Shown: one piece after another, positions 35,023-40,566 of the stretch
Numbering within the stretch: the first letter of the stretch is position 1
How the letters are laid out: the number at the start of each line of letters is the position of its first letter
Virus record (IMG/VR): IMGVR_UViG_3300025096_000049
Location: 1 to 40,566 of that record
Source: a virus
Length of the DNA: 40,566 nucleotides
Direction: 5' to 3' (one strand)
The notes under the pieces: generated by a model
What the model was told of the DNA's origin: nothing
The model's database searches: none
What the model saw: the letters and a program-made list of their open reading frames with translations, nothing else
Made by a program: the position numbers and the translations under genes

Positions 35023-35710
35023 GTGATACCTCCTTATTTAGATTTGGAGTTATTAGAGTACCAAATTCGACAATATTTGGGCTCAGGCTAGTCCAAATAT
35101 AGTCATAATGTGCTAAATTAGCAACAAGATTATACATTTGAGACAGTCCTAAGGAAACAATATGCATTGTTGCAAATACAGTATGTTTCTGTGAACATGG
35201 TGCTGGCGGTACAGTATGAGTCGGAACCCATGTATCCATATAATTATCATTATCCTTTGTTACAGTAACGATTTCCACGCTTGTAGCACCCATTCTAAGG
35301 TCTATAAGGAACTCTCTTCCTTCAAACATTTTCCAATTATTATAAACCATCCTTCTTGATTCCATATCATCAGTACAGACAATCACCTTAGTAGTTAATT
35401 CTGAAAATTGAGCACCTCCAATAAAATGCTCATGTGGATGAAACTCCTGGGTATCATCAGAATAGCTATCAAATAATGAATGAGCCGCTACTCTCTTCAT
35501 TACAATATTTTCTGTATTAAGTGGGTAACAGGTTGTACTAAAATTATGATTCTCTACATCATCGCTATCATATCCGTGTACATCTTTCCATCCCATCATG
35601 GCTAATCCCTGTACTAAGAATGAACCAATCCCGCCTAACCCTATAATACTTATTACATCTAAGCATTCTTGAGGTATTAGGTCTTTGTTTCTTAAGAATC
35701 TACTGTCCAT
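34943..35710 (-). CDS. E1-like (ThiF/MoeB superfamily) adenylating enzyme
   Basis: 255 aa. Rossmann motif G-L-G-G-I-G at 24-29, acidic end of strand 2 (Y-D-S-D-D-V-E, D48), N56, K72 and C-T-D-D (112-115) fit an E1/ThiF adenylation domain. C172 in A-P-C-S-Q-K-H-T-V-F lies where the thioester-forming Cys loop of E1-like proteins is expected. The usual R-Q after the Asn is replaced (N-F-S-T-T-C), so one catalytic Arg seems absent. It would activate the C-terminus of the beta-grasp protein encoded three kilobases upstream. It has AAAGGAAA before its ATG. Confidence 0.82.
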   Translation of the reverse strand: MDSRFLRNKDLIPQECLDVISIIGLGGIGSFLVQGLAMMGWKDVHGYDSDDVENHNFSTTCYPLNTENIVMKRVAAHSLFDSYSDDTQEFHPHEHFIGGAQFSELTTKVIVCTDDMESRRMVYNNWKMFEGREFLIDLRMGATSVEIVTVTKDNDNYMDTWVPTHTVPPAPCSQKHTVFATMHIVSLGLSQMYNLVANLAHYDYIWTSLSPNIVEFGTLITPNLNKEVSHDTGTQSINGLESNAFRSDISYNRSA

Positions 35711-35762
35711 CAGTATGTTTCCTTTATTTTATAAGTTTTTCAAACTCAGAATTAAACTAATT

Positions 35763-35781
35763 AAACTAATTTTATTAGTTT
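35763..35781. repeat. AAACTAAT inverted and direct repeats before the E1-like gene
   Basis: AAACTAAT, TTT, ATTAGTTT form a perfect 8-bp palindrome. TTAAACTAA is also tandemly repeated at about 35753-35770, and another AAACTAAT lies at 35886-35893 at the end of the JAB gene. The copies therefore flank the structured RNA element. It could be an operator or a recombination scar. Confidence 0.55.
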
Positions 35782-35790
35782 CTCAAAGGT

Positions 35791-35878
35791 AAAGGGGGCA
35801 ATCCTGGGCTATTTCCAATCCCCACATTGATAATAGCCAGGGCAACAAGCGGAGTGTGTGCATGCTTATGCCCCCTTT
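35791..35878 (-). ncRNA. Structured three-way-junction RNA between JAB and E1-like genes
   Basis: Outer stem: AAAGGGGGCA (35791-35800) pairs perfectly with TGCCCCCTTT (35869-35878). Arm 1: CCTGGGCTATT (803-813 of 35 kb) pairs with AATAGCCAGG (832-841) with one bulged G; the apex is CAAT/ATTG around CCCCAC. Arm 2: AAGC (847-850) pairs with GCTT (864-867). The three stems meet in a compact junction of about 88 bases with no gene of its own. It lies in the longest intergenic gap of the minus unit (35711-35883). It may be a cis-regulatory element or a stable small RNA; its class is not recognised. On the minus strand a short A/T tract follows, so an attenuator role is possible. Confidence 0.6.
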
Positions 35879-35883
35879 GTAGT

Positions 35884-36714
35884 TTAAACTAATCCAATAG
35901 TTTGTTGATGAGGATTATCCACCCAGAGGTGTATATCCATATTAGGACATTTCTTCTTAGCCTCTTCAAGTAACTCATGATAAGTAATCTTATTCATTTC
36001 ATAACTTTCAATTAGCTCTTCCATTATATCCCAATCTGCCTTGGTACCTCCACTGTATTTACTCACCCCATAGTTATAATTACCATATCCTCCAACTGAA
36101 TTAAGGTGACCAAAACCATTGTAATAGGTTGTAGTGGGTTTCTTTACATCTTGTTTCTTCTTCATTTTCTGAATGTAATTAGCCTCAGCTTGCCAACTCT
36201 TATCTATTTCAACATTGATAAGTGGCTCTGTTGCCCCTTTGATTAGTCTGTCAAAACCAAACTGGTCTTTATATGTCAGACATGTCTCAAAGCGTTCATT
36301 CTTACTTGCTACTATTGTAGAAAAGAAGATTCCGTCCTTTGATGCTTGTTCTAGTGCTGTATCTTTATCTGTCTTACTGATAAATGCACCCATAGTATGA
36401 TGACTATGAATCAATCCAAGATAATAATCCTTTAATTCAGGTATTTTCTTATAGATTTTGGGTAAAAGCTTACCCATCTTGTCACCATCTATTTCGGTTT
36501 CAGCACCACTCCCTAAATGAATTGCCTTGAAAAACCTCAAGACAACATTCTTAGGAAAGCCTGTTTTTGTTGTTTCAACTATCTCGTACCAGGCTGGTCC
36601 ACTCCACTCTTCACTATTGAAGCGACCTAATAGATAATTGATTTTATGCAACATTCGTTCTGGGATTCCCAGGTTGAACAACCTCTTCTTCCCATCTGTA
36701 GTGTTCTTTTGCAT
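35884..36714 (-). CDS. JAB/JAMM (MPN) metalloprotease, Ubl-deconjugating or processing
   Basis: 276 aa. The JAMM motif is complete: E35/E36 in S-E-E-W-S-G, then H-S-H-x7-S-x2-D (H103, H105, S113, D116). Such enzymes cut isopeptide or peptide bonds after ubiquitin-like tails using zinc. The JAB domain fills about residues 10-170. A Gly/Tyr-rich linker (YNGFGHLNSVGGYGNYNYG) and a helical C-terminal part follow. The last residues are T-I-G-L-V, close to the T-S-G-L-V end of the Ubl. The start lies 71 bases inside the E2-like gene, behind GGGAG. Confidence 0.88.
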   Translation of the reverse strand: MQKNTTDGKKRLFNLGIPERMLHKINYLLGRFNSEEWSGPAWYEIVETTKTGFPKNVVLRFFKAIHLGSGAETEIDGDKMGKLLPKIYKKIPELKDYYLGLIHSHHTMGAFISKTDKDTALEQASKDGIFFSTIVASKNERFETCLTYKDQFGFDRLIKGATEPLINVEIDKSWQAEANYIQKMKKKQDVKKPTTTYYNGFGHLNSVGGYGNYNYGVSKYSGGTKADWDIMEELIESYEMNKITYHELLEEAKKKCPNMDIHLWVDNPHQQTIGLV

Positions 36715-38314
36715 TTTTCATTCTCCCGTTTAACTGTTTCATACAGATTTTTGTGTATCTTTCTATACCAAGACATACAAAATGATATATTATTCTATTC
36801 CTCGATTCTTCATCATCAATTACATTATGGAAAAGAGTAAACATATTATCAAAGGGTGCTGTATCATCTAACATATTTCTATCACTAAGATAGTCATCTT
36901 CAGATATTTCAATCCCAACTTTTATCAATTCATTTGCATCCCAGACTTTTTCATTATATGCAAATGTCAACATGTTCTCAAGTATATGAAATGTATTCTG
37001 TGTAGATGAACGAGTTCCCGTATGCCATCTTGGTCTATAGCCTATGTAATCTAACAAAACCACATAGTAATCTTCTTCAGAAAGAAAGCCTCTATTAATG
37101 ATGCTTTTCCCTCTATTTGCATTACGCATGGTTTCAAATACTTCTCCAATATCAATCATTTCAACACGAGCTTGTTGTGGTCTCAATTCCCTTGCTCTTG
37201 AATTTAAGGTTTCACTCATTCTTTGTATTAAAGTAGAGAGATTCCAACCAGGGGGATAATTCCCATCGCTATCTTGAACTAAATGTATATGCTTTACTGT
37301 ACCATAATCCAATTTATCAAGACCATAGAGCATAGCATCACCAACCAATCGTTTAGAAACCCAATATGCACATCCAATTTCTTCTGTTAATATATCAGTA
37401 ATCCCTGTTATCATTCGGTCTAACATGTGAATAGTAGAATTAAGTTTCTTTAACTTCCCTGATTCAGTATCCGCAGTATTCTTACTACTTATTACAGTAG
37501 CTAAATAATAATCATAAATCTTCCATTTGTAATCATCACCATTTTCATGGCATAATTGTTGAATGATTTCATAATTACTTGCTAACCAACTCCAAGTAAG
37601 CTTAGGACTCCATCTGTATGATGATTCAATATTCCTAGCTAACCTTTGCCAAAGAAATGCATGTTGAAGGCATTTTTGGAAAGGAAAGAACTCACTTAAG
37701 CCACGTTGTGGATAGTTAAATATGTTATCCCAATCTCTGTACTGTCTATTTATGTCCCAATATGAATCAGCCCTTGTCCATGTATTAAGAAAACTCTTAG
37801 CTACATTTATTAAGGATGGGATATCTCCAGATGAAATTGCATAAGACCATGCATTACTCCAGCCACCTAAACATGGCTGTCCATCTGGATTAATATGCGG
37901 ATGCATACTAGTTGTACCCCAATTTAATAAAGGATAAAGTCCTGTATTAGTGAAAGAACTTTGTATAGTAGACCACCATTCAGGCATGTCATTTCCTGTG
38001 TTTAATATTTTTACATTACTCGGTTGAGCACTATTAAACTGTAATGAATGTTCGGGTAAAGTATAATTAGTAGTCCCACGAAACCTAGGATGACCAATAT
38101 ATACTTTAAAGACTTTCTCTGTATTGTGTTCAAAATCATCCTGAATGTCATAGACATAAACTTTATTAAGAAAAGCATTTGCTGTATTCTCAGCAGTTGT
38201 CCTATCCATTCTATCGCCTTGATAGTGAGCATTACTTAGTATCCAGCTTTTTACAGCATTCTGTAGCTTATACCATTCTGACTCACTATTCGTCGTCGTT
38301 GCTTGATTCTCCAT
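36644..38314 (-). CDS. E2-like (UBC-fold) conjugating protein with long C-terminal extension
   Basis: 556 aa with a GAGGAGG-type site. Residues about 60-200 hold the UBC-like block of prokaryotic E2 relatives: strands around V-F-K-V-Y-I-G-H-P-R-F, then H138-P-H140...G-Q-P-C148-L-G, then helices (S-L-I-N-V-A-K-S-F-L). C148 is the candidate thioester Cys, and H-P-H takes the place of the eukaryotic H-P-N. The remaining 350 residues are helical and match nothing I recognise; they could select targets. In the order of the operon it lies between the Ubl and the JAB gene. Confidence 0.8.
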   Translation of the reverse strand: MENQATTTNSESEWYKLQNAVKSWILSNAHYQGDRMDRTTAENTANAFLNKVYVYDIQDDFEHNTEKVFKVYIGHPRFRGTTNYTLPEHSLQFNSAQPSNVKILNTGNDMPEWWSTIQSSFTNTGLYPLLNWGTTSMHPHINPDGQPCLGGWSNAWSYAISSGDIPSLINVAKSFLNTWTRADSYWDINRQYRDWDNIFNYPQRGLSEFFPFQKCLQHAFLWQRLARNIESSYRWSPKLTWSWLASNYEIIQQLCHENGDDYKWKIYDYYLATVISSKNTADTESGKLKKLNSTIHMLDRMITGITDILTEEIGCAYWVSKRLVGDAMLYGLDKLDYGTVKHIHLVQDSDGNYPPGWNLSTLIQRMSETLNSRARELRPQQARVEMIDIGEVFETMRNANRGKSIINRGFLSEEDYYVVLLDYIGYRPRWHTGTRSSTQNTFHILENMLTFAYNEKVWDANELIKVGIEISEDDYLSDRNMLDDTAPFDNMFTLFHNVIDDEESRNRIIYHFVCLGIERYTKICMKQLNGRMKNAKEHYRWEEEVVQPGNPRTNVA

Positions 38315-38456
38315 TCTCTTCCTCCTCTTCAGTTTCTTCTTCTAAACTTGTGAGAAAACTATCAACTGGGTTTGCAACCCAATTAGGAATATCGGAAATG
38401 TATTCCTCTGTACCGTCTTCCCACCCTATTTTAATTGTCCAATGTATTATTTTCAT
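38286..38456 (-). CDS. Small acidic protein between Ubl and E2 genes (56 aa)
   Basis: ATG 38456 opens M-K-I-I-H-W-T-I-K-I-G-W-E-D-G-T-E-E-Y, a short beta-hairpin-like start, followed by P-N-W-V and a strongly acidic tail (EEETEEEEENGESSNDDE). It overlaps the E2 start by 29 bases, so the two are translationally linked. It could be a small partner of the conjugation enzymes. No family is recognised. Confidence 0.65.
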   Translation of the reverse strand: MKIIHWTIKIGWEDGTEEYISDIPNWVANPVDSFLTSLEEETEEEEENGESSNDDE

Positions 38457-38467
38457 TTTATAGTCAT

Positions 38468-38500
38468 CGGCTGGGGGATATAAATACCCCCCATAGACCG
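38468..38500 (-). promoter_or_regulatory. Hairpin between Ubl and the downstream E2 operon part
   Basis: TGGGGG (38472-38477) pairs with CCCCCA (38488-38493), with an outer CGG/CCG pairing across a small internal loop. It lies just after the Ubl stop and before the 56-aa gene. There is no T-run on the minus strand, so it may stabilise the Ubl mRNA end or attenuate, letting Ubl be made in excess over the enzymes. Confidence 0.5.
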
Positions 38501-38516
38501 AATCTTTTCGTCTAGA

Positions 38517-38723
38517 CTATACTAAGCCAGAAGTCACTTTATCAGTTACGAATGCGACAAAATCATCATCTCGTAAAGATGTAGTGGCTTCAGCCTTTTT
38601 AGAATTGACGTTAATTGTGGTATTATCCAACGATTGTCCCAAAGACTCTGCTATATCAGCAGGAGTGTTTGCTTCCATCGATTTAACAACACCACCAAAG
38701 GTTTGAACTAGTACTTTAGCCAT
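38517..38723 (-). CDS. Ubiquitin-like beta-grasp protein (Ubl)
   Basis: 68 aa with an AAAGGGG ribosome site. The pattern is that of ThiS/MoaD-type and phage Ubl beta-grasp domains: strand K-V-L-V-Q-T-F-G-G, strand V-K-S-M-E-A, helix T-P-A-D-I-A-E-S-L-G, strand T-T-I-N-V-N, S-L-R-D-D-D-F-V-A-F-V. It ends D-K-V-T-S-G-L-V, with no terminal Gly-Gly. Trimming of L67-V68 by the JAB protease would expose Gly66, which is a proposal. It should be the protein that the E1-like and E2-like enzymes act on. Fold call from pattern and operon context. Confidence 0.75.
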   Translation of the reverse strand: MAKVLVQTFGGVVKSMEANTPADIAESLGQSLDNTTINVNSKKAEATTSLRDDDFVAFVTDKVTSGLV

Positions 38724-38753
38724 ATGGTCCCCTTTGATACGTCTGCGTGGTTC

Positions 38754-38972
38754 CTAGGTTTTCTTTCTGGGGCGTCCACGCTTCGGCTTAAGCTTTCCAA
38801 TCTTTGCCGATAACGCCTCCAGTTCGAATGTTGAAAATTTATGACTACCATCAATTTTACTATTAAGTAGAGCCATACTCTTTTCAAGTTGACGGACTTT
38901 GTACCATAAGGTACGCTGTCCCTTCTTCCATGGTTTAAAGATGTTGGAAAACATCCTGTAGAGATATCTCAT
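38754..38972 (-). CDS. Basic protein with C-terminal AT-hook motif
   Basis: 72 aa. The N-terminus is basic and aromatic (RYLYRMFSNIFKPWKKGQR), the middle helical, and the end K-P-K-R-G-R-P-R-K-K-T is a classical AT-hook (G-R-P core). It probably binds AT-rich DNA. It lies directly upstream of the Ubl gene, and its ATG abuts the stop of the gene before it. Confidence 0.65.
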   Translation of the reverse strand: MRYLYRMFSNIFKPWKKGQRTLWYKVRQLEKSMALLNSKIDGSHKFSTFELEALSAKIGKLKPKRGRPRKKT

Positions 38973-39290
38973 CTACGTCTCCTTTACGGGTTTACATCTA
39001 TTACAAATAGTCCGCTCTAAGCCTATTGTTGGCATGTTTCTATATTTTATACAGTTCGTTTTATAACGGTTCTGACCATTAGTAATCCGTTGCCATACAA
39101 AATTGCACTTAGGACATACCATTAGTTTTTGAAATCTTACCCAGTTCCTGCGACCTTTAGTTTCCTGTATCGACCTATTTTTAGTCTGTTTCTGTGCATT
39201 AAAAGCATCTATAATCCAGGCCGTAGTCATATCATTCAAACTTTCAAGTCTTGGAGAAAGTTTTCTCCTCTTCTTCTTAATCAATGCCAT
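38973..39290 (-). CDS. Basic Cys-cluster (zinc-binding) protein
   Basis: 105 aa from ATG 39290, which has GGAG at good distance; an ATG 12 bases earlier is possible. The N-terminus is basic (KKKRRK). C-P-K-C is followed about 20 residues later by a single Cys and then C-N-R-C, which suggests a zinc site. It may bind nucleic acid. No family is recognised. Confidence 0.65.
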   Translation of the reverse strand: MALIKKKRRKLSPRLESLNDMTTAWIIDAFNAQKQTKNRSIQETKGRRNWVRFQKLMVCPKCNFVWQRITNGQNRYKTNCIKYRNMPTIGLERTICNRCKPVKET

Positions 39291-39516
39291 TTTCGTCTCC
39301 ATTTTCTAAAATATAACAAGGCTCGAAGCGATGACCTAACTCATCAGGTGTTACAGCGTGATTACAGTCTTGGCATAAAATACCTAAATCGGATTCATCA
39401 GGAGCGTACTCGCTGATGTATTCTTCGATTATCGTGTTATCTGAATCACATTCTGGACAGTCTATATGAGCTGGGTCACCGCCGATTGGAACCGAGCGTT
39501 TTGGGTGGAGCGTCAA
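39277..39516 (-). CDS. Zinc-ribbon protein (79 aa)
   Basis: It starts at TTG overlapping the preceding stop (TTGA). C-P-E-C at residues 20-23 and C-Q-D-C near 48-51 form a likely zinc ribbon, with an acidic body. It could be an adaptor for nucleic acid or protein; function is unknown. It overlaps the next gene by 14 bases. Confidence 0.65.
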   Translation of the reverse strand: MTLHPKRSVPIGGDPAHIDCPECDSDNTIIEEYISEYAPDESDLGILCQDCNHAVTPDELGHRFEPCYILENGDENGID

Positions 39517-39713
39517 CGTCTTAGCACTTTCTTAGAAAAATTCATTCTATTGAGTGCCTCTTGTCTCCACCAATCCAAGTCGCTTTCTAGCTTGCTAATT
39601 TTCTGATTTAAAGCCTGTATTACCTTTATAAGCATTACCATAGTAGCTAAAAGGCTTACATAACCCACTACAAGGAGGACATCAAGAAACCAACCATCTA
39701 TGATTGTTATCAT
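39513..39713 (-). CDS. Small single-span membrane protein with coiled coil
   Basis: 66 aa. A hydrophobic span at about residues 9-31 (FLDVLLVVGYVSLLATMVML) is followed by a short coiled coil (ALNQKISKLESDLDWW) and a basic end. ATGA overlaps the upstream stop. Role unknown. Confidence 0.65.
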   Translation of the reverse strand: MITIIDGWFLDVLLVVGYVSLLATMVMLIKVIQALNQKISKLESDLDWWRQEALNRMNFSKKVLRR

Positions 39714-39907
39714 AACTTCAACCCCCTTTTTGAGAATTCAAAATAAATACAATCTTGATACCATTCTTTCAAATGTAGCATCAAAGAATCTTCAGTTATT
39801 AATAATTCGTTTTCCCAGGATTTTAAAATGTTCTTCCAGGCTCTACAAATATCTTCATCAGATGTATCTTTTATGAAATCTTCAGCATTGCTGTAATCAT
39901 AATTCAT
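39710..39907 (-). CDS. Small acidic helical protein, hypothetical
   Basis: 65 aa. D-E-D-I-C-R-A-W-K-N-I-L-K-S-W-E and L-K-E-W-Y-Q-D-C suggest amphipathic helices with Trp. It has no known motif. ATGA overlaps join it to the neighbours on both sides. Confidence 0.65.
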   Translation of the reverse strand: MNYDYSNAEDFIKDTSDEDICRAWKNILKSWENELLITEDSLMLHLKEWYQDCIYFEFSKRGLKL

Positions 39908-40152
39908 GCTCTTTCTCCTTCTGCATTTACAATAAATATATGACCATCTTCGTCTACATCGACGCCCCAGTCATATTCTTTTAACGCATCATCGATTTTC
40001 TCTTCGATACGTTCTTCTTCCTGCTGAATACGCTCTTCCATTCCTTTCAACATCTGTTCAAGGGTTGCTATTGAAAGTGTACATGCGTATTCCTGAGAGA
40101 TGCCCAGGGTATTACATACGTAATCCAAATAGGCATCTTTCATTCTTCCCAT
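39904..40152 (-). CDS. Small coiled-coil protein, hypothetical
   Basis: 82 aa with a strongly charged central helix (MEERIQQEEERIEEKIDDAL) and an acidic end. It is coupled to the upstream gene through TGATG. A second ATG at 40143 is in frame. No family is recognised. Confidence 0.65.
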   Translation of the reverse strand: MGRMKDAYLDYVCNTLGISQEYACTLSIATLEQMLKGMEERIQQEEERIEEKIDDALKEYDWGVDVDEDGHIFIVNAEGERA

Positions 40153-40304
40153 CAGTCAACTACTACAATCTTCTGCATTGGGTTATTAACCCTTCCGCCA
40201 CCATCATGCTCCAATAAACGTCTTACACGCCTACTTGCCTGCACTACGTTGCTTGCTCTAACAGTAAGTAGAGCACCATTGATGATAAAATGCCAATTAG
40301 ACAT
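40152..40304 (-). CDS. Small protein, hypothetical (50 aa)
   Basis: ATG 40304 has GGAGG six bases upstream. The product begins M-S-N-W-H-F-I-I-N-G-A-L-L-T-V, has a basic helix (ASRRVRRLLEH) and ends Q-K-I-V-V-V-D. The stop TGA shares its A with the next ATG. It is the first protein-coding gene seen in the minus unit, lying downstream of the tRNA-like elements. Confidence 0.6.
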   Translation of the reverse strand: MSNWHFIINGALLTVRASNVVQASRRVRRLLEHDGGGRVNNPMQKIVVVD

Positions 40305-40337
40305 AACATCCTCCGCTGTTAGTTAATAAAATATTGT

Positions 40338-40412
40338 TGCGGGACAAGGGATTCGAACCCAAGTGTCTCCAGGTTATGAGCCTGGTGTGTAATCCATTTC
40401 ACTCTCCCGCAA
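40338..40412 (-). tRNA. tRNA with CAU anticodon (Met or Ile2 type), atypical T-stem
   Basis: On the minus strand, acceptor TGCGGGA pairs with TCCCGCA. The anticodon arm CCAGG, CTCATAA, CCTGG is perfect, the D-arm is GTG/CAC with GG in its loop, and the T-loop is TTCGAAT. The T-stem has two T-T oppositions (TTGGG/CCCTT), and the T-arm is one base out of register with the acceptor. CCA is not encoded. It is probably a phage tRNA for Met or, after C34 modification, Ile AUA. AUA codons are frequent in this window. Confidence 0.65.
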
Positions 40413-40419
40413 ATGTTTG

Positions 40420-40493
40420 TGGCTCTCCGGCAGTAGTGTTCTACCGGAGATTACAGGGTATGAACCTGCGTGATGCACTAGTTCGCCACAGTT
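40420..40493 (-). tRNA. Degenerate tRNA-like element with CAU in anticodon-like loop
   Basis: On the minus strand TGTGGC pairs with GCCACA as an acceptor-like stem. GCAGG, TTCATAC, CCTGT forms an anticodon-like arm with CAT in the right place. A six-base stem CTCCGG/CCGGAG takes the T-arm position but carries a 13-base loop without TTCRA, and the D-arm is reduced to GTG/CAC. It may be a decayed tRNA or a tRNA mimic. Confidence 0.4.
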
Positions 40494-40566
40494 ATAAATC
40501 TTTAGGCAGGATTACTTTGAACCCTCAAAATGATACGGTAACGAATCGCACGTACTCACAGGTGTC

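Noticed and set aside
34943-38723. Sulfur-carrier (ThiS/MoaD-ThiF) cofactor pathway instead of conjugation
   Set aside because: An E2-like gene and a JAB protease next to the adenylating enzyme fit protein conjugation better. No thiamin or molybdopterin genes are present.
40305-40337. Promoter for the minus unit
   Set aside because: The short AT-rich stretch shows no convincing -35/-10 pair, and the unit probably begins beyond the window.
40494-40566. Third tRNA at the window end
   Set aside because: GGGTTCAAAG resembles a T-arm fragment, but no anticodon arm or acceptor pairing can be completed before the window ends.

Overview
The window is part of the genome of a tailed bacteriophage. 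It is AT-rich, densely packed, and built as two convergent transcription units that meet at a strong bidirectional terminator near 28.37 kb. Most genes overlap by ATGA, TAATG or similar junctions, many carry AAGGAG-like ribosome binding sites, and TTG and GTG starts are common. This points to a bacterial host that uses Shine-Dalgarno initiation. The host cannot be named from the sequence. The NVGIGT-type tail-fibre repeats are a style familiar from environmental (often marine) phages, which is only a hint. No portal, terminase, capsid or DNA polymerase gene is in view, so the window is a fragment.

Plus strand, 1-28.3 kb (late unit). It opens inside a very long repeat-rich tail-fibre gene that ends in a peptidase-S74-type intramolecular chaperone. 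A cassette of small overlapping membrane and coiled-coil genes follows (holin and spanin candidates), then a GH108-type endolysin, a zinc-ribbon protein and a calcineurin-like phosphoesterase. Next come a large tail protein preceded by a small gene that may be its split-off N-terminus, a small structural-type protein, and a run of probable ejected internal virion proteins (230, 652 and 515 aa). The run ends in a 3076-aa giant. That giant contains a D-L-D-G-D motif in a context resembling the double-psi beta-barrel core of multisubunit, RNAi-type and crAss-like phage RNA polymerases, so it is a candidate virion RNA polymerase. A DUF4326-like segment is inserted just after the motif. A small Cys-rich protein and a 491-aa protein close the unit.

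Minus strand, 40.5-28.4 kb (replication/accessory unit, read right to left). One tRNA-like and one degenerate tRNA-like element, both with CAU in the loop, are followed by small genes including a membrane protein, two Cys-cluster proteins and an AT-hook protein. Then comes a compact ubiquitin-like conjugation module: a 68-aa beta-grasp protein, a 56-aa acidic protein, an E2-like protein with an H-P-H...C-L-G motif, a JAB/JAMM protease with a perfect metal motif, and a ThiF/E1-like adenylating enzyme. It runs directly, with long overlaps, into a Sak4/RecA-like ATPase, a putative ssDNA-binding protein and an AEP primase-helicase. After these come a ribbon-helix-helix-like protein, a Gp157-like protein, an HTH protein, an HNH endonuclease and several small proteins.

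The main point of interest is a complete prokaryotic ubiquitin-like system (Ubl, E2, JAB, E1) inside a phage replication operon. It carries intergenic RNA structures after the Ubl gene and between the JAB and E1 genes. The second is the giant RNAP-like virion protein with its inserted domain.
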